From Bacillus salipaludis (GTDB lineage: Bacteria; Bacillota; Bacilli; Bacillales_B; DSM-18226), in NCBI RefSeq assembly GCF_004358205.1, contig NZ_SMYO01000002.1:62001-126000 (forward strand): a DNA stretch of 64,000 nucleotides, read 5' to 3'. The position numbers were made by a program, and so were the translations under genes. The notes under the pieces are model-generated. The model ran no database searches. It was not told the origin of the DNA and was given only the letters and a program-made list of their open reading frames with translations. Numbering within the stretch: position 1 is the first letter of the stretch; every line of letters starts with the position of its first letter. Positions 35,588 to 45,359 of this stretch are shown in pieces.

Positions 35588-35926
35588 ATGACAGAAAACA
35601 ATGCATTACCACCAAAGACATGTACAATTGACCGCATGATAACGGTAGCGGAAGACGTACAAAAAGTACTCTCAGGAGAAAAAACAGCAACGCGCCGTAA
35701 CGGACGTTATGCCGATCCAGGGGAAATCATGACACTAGAGGGACGTCAATTTGTCGTCGAAAAGGTCTACTCGCAATCTCTAGGTGAATTAACTGATGAC
35801 GATGCACGCCGCGAGGGCTTCAATTCCTTAGAAGATTATAAGCAATCGATTCTTTCGATGCATCCAGGAATGCCATGGCTTCCACAAATGCGCGTCTGGG
35901 TTCATGAATTCCGCCCTGCAGAATAA
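35588..35926 (+). CDS. ASCH-domain protein
   Basis: 112 residues from the third of three consecutive ATG codons (35582, 35585, 35588); the last is best spaced from AGGAGG. The fold pattern (MITVAEDVQKVLSGEKTATRR near the N-terminus, DPGEIMTLEG, then a C-terminal VWVHEF strand) fits the ASCH group, small RNA-binding-like or amidohydrolase proteins related to PUA domains. Cytoplasmic, monocistronic, with its own terminator. The precise role is not known. Confidence 0.7.
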   Translation: MTENNALPPKTCTIDRMITVAEDVQKVLSGEKTATRRNGRYADPGEIMTLEGRQFVVEKVYSQSLGELTDDDARREGFNSLEDYKQSILSMHPGMPWLPQMRVWVHEFRPAE

Positions 35927-35946
35927 GTACATACTAAAAAACGAAG

Positions 35947-35979
35947 CAACATTCCGTATACGCGGAGTGTTGTTTTTTT
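35947..35979 (+). terminator. Terminator of the ASCH gene
   Basis: Stem CAACATTCCG / CGGAGTGTTG, then seven T. Confidence 0.85.
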
Positions 35980-36092
35980 ATTTGAATAATATTAAGTCCT
36001 AAAATTTGTTTAACAACCCGTAGCCTCATTATAATAAACATATCTAAATTTGATACTTCCTACATTTCCAGCAATTAGAGGTGAACAATGTC

Positions 36093-37817
36093 GTGAAATT
36101 TTTAGGCAAATATATAAGGAAGTATTGGAAATTCTTTTTAACCGCCGTATTATTTCTAACCTTCGAAGCCATATGTGACCTGCTGCAGCCGACCATTATG
36201 TCCAAGATCATTGACGTCGGTGTTGCCAAGCGGGATATCCATTACGTATTAAAAATGGGCGGCATAATGCTGCTGGTTACGGCCATTGGTGCAGTGTCTG
36301 CCTCTACGAGAAGCATCGTGGCCAGTACAGTTTCACAAAATTTTGGTGCTGAACTTCGGTCGGATCTATTTAAAAAAATCCAATCGCTGTCCTTTAAAAA
36401 CATCGATCGTTTTGACCGCGCGTCGTTAATTACAAGGCTGACCAATGACGTGAACCAGGTACAAATTTTTGTAAACGGGCTAATGAGGATGTTTGTAAAA
36501 GCTCCCCTACTTGCCTTTGGCGGGTTAATTATGGCCTCACGGTTAAATCTTCGCCTCACGGTGGTCCTTGCGGTCGTGGTACCAATCGTTGGAGTGCTGA
36601 TTATGATGAATATGAGGCTCGGATTTCCTCTATTCACCAAGGTGCAAAAGGCATTAGACCGGGTGAACAGTGTAATGAGGGAATATTTATCAGGAGTCCG
36701 CGTGGTAAAAGCCTTCAATCGAATGGATGTAGAAATTGCTAAATTTACGAAGGCCAATCATCATTTTCAGCACCAATCGATTTCAGCGACAAGACTAATG
36801 TCTATTTTCGGCCCCTCTATTATGCTGACAGTAAATCTGGGGATTGTCGCGGTTCTCTGGCTGGGAGGATTAGGAGTCGAATCAGGCCAAATTCAAGTCG
36901 GTCATATTATTGCATTTACCAACTATATGACACAAATTTTATTTTCATTGATGATGATCTCCATGGTATTTAATATGTTCGTCCGTGCCAAGGCCTCGGC
37001 GGGAAGGATTGGCGAGGTATTTCAGCAGGAAGACTTCCAGACCTGGAAGGACGAAGTGAACGAAAATTCAACAGAAAAAGGCAGAATTGACTTTGAAAAC
37101 GTTTCATTTTCATATGAGGGAACAAATGAACCTGTTTTAAAAGATATTAATCTTACTTTCCTGCCCGGGGAGACCGTTGGAATTATTGGTTCAACCGGAT
37201 CAGGAAAAAGTACGCTTGTCGGCCTCATCCCCCGCTTTTATGATGTCAGCTCCGGGACCATCAAGGTAGATGGAGAAAATGTTAATGAGGTTGATCCAAA
37301 AAGATTGAGAGAAAAAATCGCGATTGTACCGCAAAAGACAATTCTTTTTACCGGCAGTGTTGCTGAAAATATTAAATGGGGTAAAGAGGATGCCAGTGAC
37401 GAGGAAATTGAAGCGGCAGCTGTGATCGCCGGTTCCCAGGATTTTATATCGGCGTCTCCAGAAGGGTACCAAACCATCATTGGCCAAGGCGGCGTGAATT
37501 TTTCCGGTGGACAAAAACAGCGGATATCCATTGCCAGGGCTTTAATTAAGAAACCGGAAATTCTTATTTTGGATGATAGTACGAGCGCCGTTGATGTGGC
37601 AACAGAAGCAAAAATAAAGGAGTCCTTGAAAAAATACGCAAAAGGTCTCACTTGTCTGCTAATTGCCCAGCGGATTACTTCTATTATCGATGCAGATAAA
37701 ATTGTTGTGATGGAACAAGGTAAGGTAGTTGGAATCGGAACACATGAAGAACTGATTCATGAATGCAAAGTCTATCAGGAAATCTTCCAATCGCAGATTG
37801 GCAAGGAGGTGGAGTAG
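36093..37817 (+). CDS. Heterodimeric ABC exporter subunit with degenerate ATP site, YfiB-like
   Basis: 574 residues from GTG 36093 (AGAGGTGA 9 bp upstream). Six-helix ABC membrane domain, then an ATPase domain with Walker A GSTGSGKST, signature FSGGQKQR and Walker B LILDDSTSAVD. The catalytic Glu is Asp (DDS) and the switch His is Gln (IAQR), the usual changes in the non-hydrolysing subunit of heterodimers such as YfiB/YfiC or BmrC/BmrD. Its partner is encoded directly downstream. The exported molecule is unknown; lipids or drugs are typical. Confidence 0.85.
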   Translation: MKFLGKYIRKYWKFFLTAVLFLTFEAICDLLQPTIMSKIIDVGVAKRDIHYVLKMGGIMLLVTAIGAVSASTRSIVASTVSQNFGAELRSDLFKKIQSLSFKNIDRFDRASLITRLTNDVNQVQIFVNGLMRMFVKAPLLAFGGLIMASRLNLRLTVVLAVVVPIVGVLIMMNMRLGFPLFTKVQKALDRVNSVMREYLSGVRVVKAFNRMDVEIAKFTKANHHFQHQSISATRLMSIFGPSIMLTVNLGIVAVLWLGGLGVESGQIQVGHIIAFTNYMTQILFSLMMISMVFNMFVRAKASAGRIGEVFQQEDFQTWKDEVNENSTEKGRIDFENVSFSYEGTNEPVLKDINLTFLPGETVGIIGSTGSGKSTLVGLIPRFYDVSSGTIKVDGENVNEVDPKRLREKIAIVPQKTILFTGSVAENIKWGKEDASDEEIEAAAVIAGSQDFISASPEGYQTIIGQGGVNFSGGQKQRISIARALIKKPEILILDDSTSAVDVATEAKIKESLKKYAKGLTCLLIAQRITSIIDADKIVVMEQGKVVGIGTHEELIHECKVYQEIFQSQIGKEVE

Positions 37818-39680
37818 ATGGCGAAGGAAACAGAACAATCGCGTCCCACCCCGCCGCTTCCAGGTCCAGGTGGACGACCAGGCGGATTTGGCGGCGCTCA
37901 CCGAAGAGGACCTGTCGTGAAACCAAAGAATTTTAAAGGAACGCTCAAACGGCTATGGCACTATGTCGGTAAGGAAAGAAACATGCTTTCAATCATTTTT
38001 ATATTTATTGTGATTGATTCTGTCCTTACATTGATTGCCCCTTACCTAATCGGAAGAGCAATTGATGCGATGAGCCTTCATAGCAGGGTTGATTTTGGAT
38101 TGTTAGAAAAAACAATCATTATTCTTACCTCCGCATATTTCGCCGATGCCGCCCTAACCTTTTTACAGGGCTGGCTGATGGCTGGAGTTTCGCAGCGAAT
38201 TGTAAAAAACCTAAGAGATGCTCTTTTCAAAAAGCTGCAAAAGCTCCCTGTTGCGTTTTTTGACACAAGAACACACGGAGAATTAATGAGCAGATTGTCC
38301 AATGATGTTGATAATGTCAGCAACACTATTTCCCAATCCACAACTCAGCTTATGTCCGGGGCAATTGTCATTATTGGGTCCTTAATCATGATGCTGGTTT
38401 TGAGCCCGATTTTGACCTTAGTAAGTTTAATCACGGTTCCATTAGTTTTTTTACTTACGAAAACGATTGCCAAAAAGACAAGTGTGTTATTTAAGGACCA
38501 GCAGATACAGTTAGGAAAATTAAATGGTCATATTGAGGAGACTATATCTGGTCTCCATGTTGTAAAAGCCTTTAATCATGAGGATAAGGTCATCGAGGAA
38601 TTTGATGAAGTCAACACCAAGCTCCGTGAGGTCGGCCTTAAGGCGCAAATTTGGTCGGGATTTTTGATGCCGATTATGAACGTAATCAACAATTTAGGCT
38701 TTACTCTTGTAGCGGTTGTCGGGGGGATTCTTGCCGTTAAAAGCTTGATTACCATTGGTGCAATTGCCAGCTTTATCACGTATTCCCGGCAATTTGTCCG
38801 ACCGCTGAATGATCTAGCTAATATTTTTAATATCTTGCAGTCTGGTGTTGCAGGTGCCGAGCGGGTTTTTGAAGTTCTCGATGAACAGGAAGAGCCGGAG
38901 GATGTGCCTGATGCTGTGGAATTAGTCAATCCGAGAGGCCATGTTGTTTTTGAAAATGTAAACTTTGGCTATCGGCAGGATGTCCCGATTTTAAAAAATG
39001 TTCATTTTGTATCACCTGAGGGCAGCAGTACGGCACTTGTCGGGCCGACGGGTGCAGGAAAAACGACGGTGGTGAACCTGTTAACTCGGTTTTACGATGT
39101 GACGAGCGGCCGGATTTTACTCGATGGCCGGGATATCCGCGAATATACGAGGGATAGCCTGCGGCGATGCTTTGGTTTTGTGCTTCAAGATACCTATTTA
39201 TTCTCCGGAACGATTAAAGAAAATATCAAATATGGAAAACCGGATGCGACCGATGATGAGGTGGCGGCAGCCGCACGGATGGCCAATGCTGATGGCTTTA
39301 TCAGACGCCTGCCAAAGCAATATGATACGGTGCTTGCGGAAAATGGCGGTAATTTAAGTCAAGGCCAACGTCAGCTGCTCGCAATTGCCAGGGTGATATT
39401 AGCGAAACCTTCCCTGTTGATATTGGATGAGGCAACCTCGAGTATTGATACCCGTACTGAGCTTCATATTCAGGAAGCACTGTTAACGTTAATGGAGAAC
39501 CGCACAAGCTTTATCATCGCCCACCGCTTAAATACGATTCGGGATGCTGATACCATTATGGTGATTGATCAAGGACAGATTATTGAAAAAGGCAGCCATG
39601 ATGAATTAATGAAGCAAAACGGAAGATATTATCAAATGTTTTTCAATCAATTTAAAAATATTGAGGGAGCACTGGACTAA
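37818..39680 (+). CDS. Heterodimeric ABC exporter subunit with catalytic ATP site, YfiC-like
   Basis: 620 residues, starting on the base after the previous stop codon, with AAGGAGGTGG upstream. A Pro/Gly-rich N-terminus (~1-35) precedes six membrane helices and an ATPase domain. Walker A is GPTGAGKTT, Walker B LILDEATSSID keeps the Glu and the switch IAHR keeps the His, while its signature is the non-standard LSQGQ. Together with the upstream subunit this gives one consensus and one degenerate composite site. Confidence 0.87.
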   Translation: MAKETEQSRPTPPLPGPGGRPGGFGGAHRRGPVVKPKNFKGTLKRLWHYVGKERNMLSIIFIFIVIDSVLTLIAPYLIGRAIDAMSLHSRVDFGLLEKTIIILTSAYFADAALTFLQGWLMAGVSQRIVKNLRDALFKKLQKLPVAFFDTRTHGELMSRLSNDVDNVSNTISQSTTQLMSGAIVIIGSLIMMLVLSPILTLVSLITVPLVFLLTKTIAKKTSVLFKDQQIQLGKLNGHIEETISGLHVVKAFNHEDKVIEEFDEVNTKLREVGLKAQIWSGFLMPIMNVINNLGFTLVAVVGGILAVKSLITIGAIASFITYSRQFVRPLNDLANIFNILQSGVAGAERVFEVLDEQEEPEDVPDAVELVNPRGHVVFENVNFGYRQDVPILKNVHFVSPEGSSTALVGPTGAGKTTVVNLLTRFYDVTSGRILLDGRDIREYTRDSLRRCFGFVLQDTYLFSGTIKENIKYGKPDATDDEVAAAARMANADGFIRRLPKQYDTVLAENGGNLSQGQRQLLAIARVILAKPSLLILDEATSSIDTRTELHIQEALLTLMENRTSFIIAHRLNTIRDADTIMVIDQGQIIEKGSHDELMKQNGRYYQMFFNQFKNIEGALD

Positions 39681-39694
39681 CAGTGCTCTTTTTT
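39667..39694 (+). terminator. Terminator of the ABC exporter operon
   Basis: Stem GAGCACTG / CAGTGCTC with the stop codon in the loop, then six T. Confidence 0.85.
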
Positions 39695-39730
39695 GCATTA
39701 GGCTATGTACAAGGCCATTTAAATTTTAAA

Positions 39731-39758
39731 CTTGTTGATTGGAGCGGAGATCAACAAG
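39731..39758. repeat. Short (ends-only) copy of the GTTGATT-AATCAAC element
   Basis: CTTGTTGATT, GGAGCGGA, then GATCAACAAG. It is the terminal inverted repeat of the 46128 element without its interior. Confidence 0.65.
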
Positions 39759-39785
39759 CAAGTTTATTTGAAAAAATGTAGTGAC

Positions 39786-39814
39786 TACTGTAAAGACACC
39801 TGTTAGAATACAGT
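39786..39814. promoter_or_regulatory. Candidate NiaR (niacin repressor) operator
   Basis: ACTGTAAAGACACCTGT followed by a mirrored TACAGT, about 65 bp before the transporter start. GACACCTGT-type sites are known for the niacin-responsive repressor NiaR in Bacillus. I am recalling the consensus, so treat the exact match as provisional. Confidence 0.4.
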
Positions 39815-39878
39815 TGGACTTATTAAAAGAATGAGGTTTTGGAAATAGTAAAAATATATTTAGTTCAGGAGGGTCCAT

Positions 39879-41120
39879 ATGATTAACGAGCAGGATGTTT
39901 TTAACAGAGGCGCTGCGATGAAAAACAAGGATATCTCCAGCCGGAAATTGCTGACCATTGCCGGTACGGGTTGGATGTTTGATGCCATGGATGTGGGGAT
40001 GCTTTCCTTCATTATCGCTGCCCTAAAAGTAGAATGGAATTTATCTGCGGAGCAAATGGGCTGGATTGGCAGTATCAATTCCATCGGTATGGCAGTCGGC
40101 GCCCTTATTTTTGGATTAATGGCGGATCGGGTGGGCCGGAAAAGTGTTTTTATAATCACGCTATTATTATTTTCAATTGGCAGTGGTGCCTCCGCCTTTA
40201 CCACAACGATCACCATGTTTTTAGTATTGAGGTTTTTCATAGGGATGGGTCTTGGCGGCGAGCTTCCAGTGGCCTCCACCCTTGTTTCGGAAAGTGTTCC
40301 GGTTGAAAAGCGCGGAAGAATTGTTGTACTGCTTGAAAGCTTCTGGGCAGTCGGCTGGTTGGTTGCTGCGGTTATATCCTATTTTGTCATTCCAAAGTTT
40401 GGCTGGCAGGTAGCATTACTGATTAGTGCAATTCCTGCCATTTATACTCTCTATTTACGCATGGGCTTACCGGATTCTCCCCGTTTCACCGAAGCGAAAA
40501 AGAGAGAGAAAATTTCAGTATTTCAAAGCATGGCAAAGTTATTTTCCAAGGAATATGGCCGCCAAACCACGATGCTCTGGGTTGTCTGGTTCTGTGTCGT
40601 ATTTTCCTATTATGGAATGTTCCTATGGCTTCCAAGTGTAATGGTCATGAAAGGCTTTAGTTTAATTAAAAGCTTCGAATATGTGCTGATTATGACTCTT
40701 GCCCAGCTGCCTGGTTATTTTACCGCAGCATGGTTTATTGAGAAATTTGGCCGGAAATTTGTATTGGCTGTCTATTTAACCGGAACGGCGATCAGCGCTT
40801 ATTTCTTTGGAAATGCGGATACAACAGCTTTATTAATGCTTTCAGGAATTCTGTTATCCTTCTTTAATTTAGGTGCATGGGGCGGACTTTACGCTTATAC
40901 ACCAGAACAGTATCCAACCATTATCCGTGGTACCGGTACTGGGATGGCAGCATCCTTTGGTCGAATCGGCGGGGTGCTTGGACCGCTGTTGGTAGGATAC
41001 TTGGTGGCTGGAAAAACATCCGTTTCCATGATTTTTACCATTTTTTGTATTACCGTTCTAGTAGGGGCGGCTGCGGTCGTTTTTCTAGGAAAAGAAACGA
41101 AAAGTAAAGTATTAGAATAA
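39879..41120 (+). CDS. niaP: MFS transporter, NiaP-like (niacin uptake)
   Basis: 413 residues with 12 hydrophobic segments. The loop 2-3 motif GLMADRVGRKSVF, the N-terminal GTGWMFDAMDVGMLSFIIAA and YTPEQYPTIIRGTGTG are typical of the metabolite/H+ symporter group that includes B. subtilis NiaP (YceI), which imports nicotinate. A possible NiaR site upstream supports this. AGGAGGG precedes the ATG. Alternatives in the group carry benzoate or other aromatic acids. Confidence 0.6.
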   Translation: MINEQDVFNRGAAMKNKDISSRKLLTIAGTGWMFDAMDVGMLSFIIAALKVEWNLSAEQMGWIGSINSIGMAVGALIFGLMADRVGRKSVFIITLLLFSIGSGASAFTTTITMFLVLRFFIGMGLGGELPVASTLVSESVPVEKRGRIVVLLESFWAVGWLVAAVISYFVIPKFGWQVALLISAIPAIYTLYLRMGLPDSPRFTEAKKREKISVFQSMAKLFSKEYGRQTTMLWVVWFCVVFSYYGMFLWLPSVMVMKGFSLIKSFEYVLIMTLAQLPGYFTAAWFIEKFGRKFVLAVYLTGTAISAYFFGNADTTALLMLSGILLSFFNLGAWGGLYAYTPEQYPTIIRGTGTGMAASFGRIGGVLGPLLVGYLVAGKTSVSMIFTIFCITVLVGAAAVVFLGKETKSKVLE

Positions 41121-41135
41121 TTTTTTCACAAAAGG

Positions 41136-41166
41136 AGAATTCCATTTCAGGAGTTCTCTTTTTTCT
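41136..41166 (+). terminator. Terminator of the MFS gene
   Basis: Stem GAGAATTCC / GGAGTTCTC, then TTTTTT. Confidence 0.75.
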
Positions 41167-41347
41167 CTCTCTATTTCTTGAAAAATATTTTTGAAGGGAC
41201 TTATTTTTGCATTCTATAGGAATTTTAACGCTTCACAGTGCGAAAATCCTAATGGAACAAAGATTAGCTTGTAATATTCATTATTTTAAAAATTATTTTA
41301 AAATAACGGACAATAGTACTAGACGAAAGGAAAATAATTTTGTACAA

Positions 41348-41362
41348 TGTTTTCAGAATATT
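41348..41362. promoter_or_regulatory. Candidate CodY box upstream of livJ
   Basis: TGTTTTCAGAATATT, three mismatches from the CodY consensus and the same variant as at 400-414. It lies about 60 bp before the start codon of a branched-chain amino-acid importer, a classic CodY target. Confidence 0.45.
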
Positions 41363-41420
41363 AATTGTTTTAGAAACAATAAGAAAACTATTGGAAAAAT
41401 TATCTAGCAGGGGGTATTCC

Positions 41421-42608
41421 ATGAAAAAGAAGAAAGTAGTAGGTGTAGTTGCATCCTTTTTAGTTGCAGCAAGTGTTATGGCTGGATGCAGCAGCAGTTC
41501 ATCAACCAGCGGCAATGCTTCAAGCAGTGACAGCAAAACGATTAAAATCGGGGCCAACCTCGAGTTATCCGGCGGCGTTGCTTCTTACGGCCAATCGATT
41601 AAAGAAGGTGTTGATCTCGCTATCAGTGAAATCAACAAAAAAGGAATTGATGGTAAGAAGTTGCAGCTAGTAAGTGTCGATAACAAATCAGATGCTGCTG
41701 AAGCAACAAACGGCGCAATCAAATTAATCACACAAGATAAAGTATCAGCTGTTATTGGTGCAGCAACAAGTACAGACACCCTTGCACAAGTACAAATTGC
41801 TAATGATAATAAAGTACCAATATTGACTCCAACAGGAACAAACCCTACGGTTACGGTTAAAGATGGTAAATTAAATGATTATGTATTCCGTACTTGTTTC
41901 ATTGACCCATTCCAAGGTACTGTAGCGGCTAATTTCGCTTCCAATGAATTAAAAGTGAAGAATGCAGCAGTCCTTATTGATAGCTCAAGTGACTATGCAA
42001 AAGGTTTAGCGGCTTCTTTCAAAGATTTCTTTAAGAAAAATGGCGGCAATGTTGTATCTGAGGAAGCATATGTTGCAAAAGATACTGATTTCCATGCTAC
42101 ATTAACTCGTATCAAAGCGAAAAACCCTGACTTTGTGTTTATCCCTGGATATTATGAAGAAGTAGGCTTAATCGTGAAGCAAGCGCGTGAAATTGGTCTA
42201 AATGTACCAATGATGGGTGCTGACGGCTGGGATTCTCCTAAACTAGTAGAAATTGCTGGTGCTAAGGCATTAAATAACACTTACATCACAAACCACTACT
42301 CTTCAGGCGATTCAGATGCAAAAGTACAAGAGTTCGTAAAAGCATTCGAAGCGAAGTATGGAGGGAAAACTCCAGATGCTTTCAACGCATTAGGCTATGA
42401 CTCAGCTTACTTTATCGCAGATGCAATTAAGCGTGCAGGCTCTGGTGACCCGCAAAAAATCCAAAAAGCTCTTGCTGAAACAAACAATTTATCACTTGTA
42501 ACAGGATCAATGAAGCTGGACAAGAACCATGATCCAATCAAATCAGCTGTAATTCTTGAGTACAAAGATGGTAAACAAACATTTAAATCAAAGGTAAATC
42601 CTCAATAA
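41421..42608 (+). CDS. livJ: Branched-chain amino-acid ABC transporter substrate-binding lipoprotein
   Basis: 395 residues from ATG 41421 (AGCAGGGGG upstream); the frame opens earlier but without a ribosome site. Lipobox VMAGC, a Ser-rich linker, then a type I periplasmic-binding fold (IKIGANLELSGGVASYGQSIKEG). It captures leucine-like substrates; urea or amides are alternatives in this family. First gene of livJHMGF. A partial hairpin between it and livH would keep the binding protein in excess. Confidence 0.82.
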   Translation: MKKKKVVGVVASFLVAASVMAGCSSSSSTSGNASSSDSKTIKIGANLELSGGVASYGQSIKEGVDLAISEINKKGIDGKKLQLVSVDNKSDAAEATNGAIKLITQDKVSAVIGAATSTDTLAQVQIANDNKVPILTPTGTNPTVTVKDGKLNDYVFRTCFIDPFQGTVAANFASNELKVKNAAVLIDSSSDYAKGLAASFKDFFKKNGGNVVSEEAYVAKDTDFHATLTRIKAKNPDFVFIPGYYEEVGLIVKQAREIGLNVPMMGADGWDSPKLVEIAGAKALNNTYITNHYSSGDSDAKVQEFVKAFEAKYGGKTPDAFNALGYDSAYFIADAIKRAGSGDPQKIQKALAETNNLSLVTGSMKLDKNHDPIKSAVILEYKDGKQTFKSKVNPQ

Positions 42609-42622
42609 GATGAAACGAAAAT

Positions 42623-42650
42623 GAATAGGGAGATTCATGTCTCCCTATTC
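42623..42650 (+). terminator. Internal hairpin between livJ and livH
   Basis: Perfect 11-bp stem GAATAGGGAGA / TCTCCCTATTC without a strong T run. It probably stabilises the livJ message or partly terminates transcription. Confidence 0.6.
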
Positions 42651-42733
42651 CAATTTAATAGACTTGAATTTGATAGATTCAGCACTTAAATGCGTTTTTG
42701 AAGTGGAAAGTCCTTTTAAAAGGAGTGTAATAC

Positions 42734-43612
42734 ATGGAAATAATACAGCAGCTAGTCAACGGCATTTCCTTGGGCAGTATCTATGCTTTAATTGCCTTAG
42801 GGTATACAATGGTTTACGGTATTGTAAAATTAATCAACTTTGCCCATGGAGATGTCTTCATGGTGGGAGCCTTTATCGGCTTTTATTCAATCACATTTCT
42901 TCATTTGAATTTTTTCCTTGCTTTAATTATATCAATGGCAGTTTGTGCGATTTTTGGAGTTCTAATTGAAAGAATTGCTTATAAACCTTTAAGAAATGCA
43001 ACAAGAATTGCCGCTCTTATTACGGCAATCGGTGTATCATTATTTATTGAGTATGGAATGATTTATATTAGAGGTGCGCAGCCAGCTGCATATCCTGACA
43101 ATCTTGTTCCTTTTAAAAGTTTAGAAGTATTTGGCGTAAAAATTAGCGGCCAGTCCTTACTGATCTTAGCGACATCTATTTTCTTAATGATCTTACTACA
43201 ATTTATCGTTAAGAAAACTAAAATTGGGAAAGCAATGCGTGCTGTTTCACACGATATGGATGCAGCGCGGTTAATGGGTATAAATGTAAACAACACAATT
43301 TCAGCAACTTTTGCAATCGGATCAGCCCTTGCAGGTGCAGCAGGTGTAATCTTTGGTATGTACTATACAAAAATTGAACCGTTGATGGGAATTATCCCAG
43401 GTCTGAAAGCCTTCGTAGCCGCTGTATTAGGCGGAATTGGAATCATCCCGGGTGCAATGGCCGGCGGTCTTGTCTTGGGTGTAATCGAATCACTTGTCAG
43501 TGCGTTAGGTTTCTCCTTATGGCGTGATGGCGTTGCCTTTGTTGTTCTTATTTTAATCTTAATCTTCCGTCCGGCAGGGCTATTTGGTAAAAATGTCAGG
43601 GAAAAGGTATAG
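42734..43612 (+). CDS. livH: Branched-chain amino-acid ABC transporter permease LivH
   Basis: 292 residues with about eight membrane segments. The family features NGISLGSIYALIALGYTMVYGI at the N-terminus and the ATPase-contact region AARLMGINVNNTI are present. AAAGGAG precedes the ATG. It pairs with LivM. Confidence 0.87.
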   Translation: MEIIQQLVNGISLGSIYALIALGYTMVYGIVKLINFAHGDVFMVGAFIGFYSITFLHLNFFLALIISMAVCAIFGVLIERIAYKPLRNATRIAALITAIGVSLFIEYGMIYIRGAQPAAYPDNLVPFKSLEVFGVKISGQSLLILATSIFLMILLQFIVKKTKIGKAMRAVSHDMDAARLMGINVNNTISATFAIGSALAGAAGVIFGMYYTKIEPLMGIIPGLKAFVAAVLGGIGIIPGAMAGGLVLGVIESLVSALGFSLWRDGVAFVVLILILIFRPAGLFGKNVREKV

Positions 43613-43626
43613 GGGGTGGCTAAGCG

Positions 43627-44580
43627 ATGAATACAATTAAACATACAAAAGGCTTCTGGAGTTCAATCGTTTTAGCCGTTGTTTTTTCAGTTGTAATCCA
43701 ATTTTTAATTAATGGTGGAACACTGAATCAGTTTTATGTAAACACTTTGTTTTTCATTGGAATTAATATTATATTAGCAGCAAGCTTGCACTTAATCATT
43801 GGAATTACCGGCCAGTTTTCGATTGGACATGCCGGGTTCTTGGCAGTTGGTGCATATGCATCAGCGATTGTGACAATGAAATTAGGTCTTCCCTTCCCGG
43901 TAGCCATTTTAGCGGGAGGAATTGGCGCAGCGATTACAGGTCTAATCATCGGTATTCCAACTCTAAGACTTAAGGGAGACTATTTAGCGATTGCGACACT
44001 TGGCTTTGGGGAAATTGTCAGGATTGTCTTGTTAAATATCGACTATGTCGGCGGCGCTAGCGGGATGACTGTATCCCATTTCACTACATGGCCATGGCTT
44101 ATAGGCTGTGTAATTTTAACCATTGTAGTAATTGTAAACTTTACGAATTCAACACACGGACGTGCTTGTATTTCCATTCGAGAAAATGAAATAGCTGCCG
44201 ATGCTATGGGAATCAATACGACGTACTATAAGGTTGCAGCATTCGCCATCGGTGCTTTTTTTGCAGGGGTTGCCGGTGCATTGTATGCACATAACTTCTA
44301 TATTATCCAGCCAACGAACTTTGGTTTCTTGAAATCCTTTGATATCTTGATTTTCGTGGTACTTGGCGGATTAGGAAGTATGTCCGGAGCAGTTATTGCC
44401 GCGATCTTACTTACGATTATCTCTACGTTCTTGCAGGGCTTCCCTGAAGTTCGGATGATTGTATACAGCTTAGTTCTCGTGATCATGATGCTTTACCGTC
44501 CACAAGGATTGTTAGGAACAAAAGAAATAACCTCATTCTTTAAAGGTGGTAAATCCGTTAAAGGAGGAGTAAAAGGATGA
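43627..44580 (+). CDS. livM: Branched-chain amino-acid ABC transporter permease LivM
   Basis: 317 residues, about nine membrane segments. ITGQFSIGHAGFLAVGAYASA and RENEIAADAMGIN are typical of LivM. It overlaps livG by 4 bp (ATGA), so translation is coupled. Confidence 0.87.
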   Translation: MNTIKHTKGFWSSIVLAVVFSVVIQFLINGGTLNQFYVNTLFFIGINIILAASLHLIIGITGQFSIGHAGFLAVGAYASAIVTMKLGLPFPVAILAGGIGAAITGLIIGIPTLRLKGDYLAIATLGFGEIVRIVLLNIDYVGGASGMTVSHFTTWPWLIGCVILTIVVIVNFTNSTHGRACISIRENEIAADAMGINTTYYKVAAFAIGAFFAGVAGALYAHNFYIIQPTNFGFLKSFDILIFVVLGGLGSMSGAVIAAILLTIISTFLQGFPEVRMIVYSLVLVIMMLYRPQGLLGTKEITSFFKGGKSVKGGVKG

Positions 44581-45359
44581 ATGCAAACGCACCGTTGCTT
44601 AAAGTAGATAATGCCGGAATCCGATTTGGCGGCTTAAAGGCTGTTTCCGATGTTAACCTTGAATTAAACCAAGGCGAGCTTGTCGGATTAATTGGACCAA
44701 ACGGCGCCGGAAAAACAACTTTTTTTAACCTCCTAACAGGGGTTTATGTACCAACAGAAGGAAGTATTTCTTTAGACGGGGAAAAATTAAATGGTTTGGC
44801 GCCCTATAAAATAACCAAAAAGGGAATCAGCCGTACCTTCCAAAATATTCGTTTATTTAGTGAATTATCTGTGCTTGATAATGTTAAGGTAGCCTATCAT
44901 TCGCTTGCAAAGCATTCGATGTTAAGCTCAATTTTCCGTCTTCCGTCTCATTTTTCCGGTGAGAAGGAAATGGAGGAAAAGGCGATTGAATTCTTAAAGA
45001 TTTTTAACCTGGAAGGATTTATGCATGAAAAAGCGAAAAATCTTCCTTATGGTCAGCAGCGCCGCCTTGAGATTGCGCGTGCCCTTGCGGCCAACCCTAA
45101 ATTGCTCCTTTTAGATGAGCCGGCAGCTGGGATGAATCCCCAGGAAACAGAGGAATTGATGAATCTAATCGCGTTAATCCGTGAGCGTTTCTCCTTAACG
45201 ATTTTGTTAATTGAACACGATATGGGACTGGTCATGGGCGTATGTGAACGAATCTATGTACTTGATTCCGGCCAACTTATTGCAGAAGGAACTCCTGAGG
45301 AAATCAGGAATAATCCAAAAGTCATCAAAGCATACCTCGGCGAGGAGGTCATTTCATAA
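44577..45359 (+). CDS. livG: Branched-chain amino-acid ABC transporter ATPase LivG
   Basis: 260 residues. Walker A GPNGAGKTT, the LivG-specific insert around SRTFQNIRLF, the signature LPYGQQRRLE (LivG variant), Walker B LLLLDEPAAGM and the switch EHDM. It overlaps livF by 1 bp. Confidence 0.9.
   Translation: MNANAPLLKVDNAGIRFGGLKAVSDVNLELNQGELVGLIGPNGAGKTTFFNLLTGVYVPTEGSISLDGEKLNGLAPYKITKKGISRTFQNIRLFSELSVLDNVKVAYHSLAKHSMLSSIFRLPSHFSGEKEMEEKAIEFLKIFNLEGFMHEKAKNLPYGQQRRLEIARALAANPKLLLLDEPAAGMNPQETEELMNLIALIRERFSLTILLIEHDMGLVMGVCERIYVLDSGQLIAEGTPEEIRNNPKVIKAYLGEEVIS

Noticed and set aside
36242..36757. 171-codon minus-strand frame inside the ABC exporter gene
   Set aside because: It is antisense to a well conserved membrane domain, with no start signal.
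39860..40279. 139-codon minus-strand frame over the MFS gene
   Set aside because: It is antisense to a conserved transporter, proline/isoleucine-rich shadow composition.
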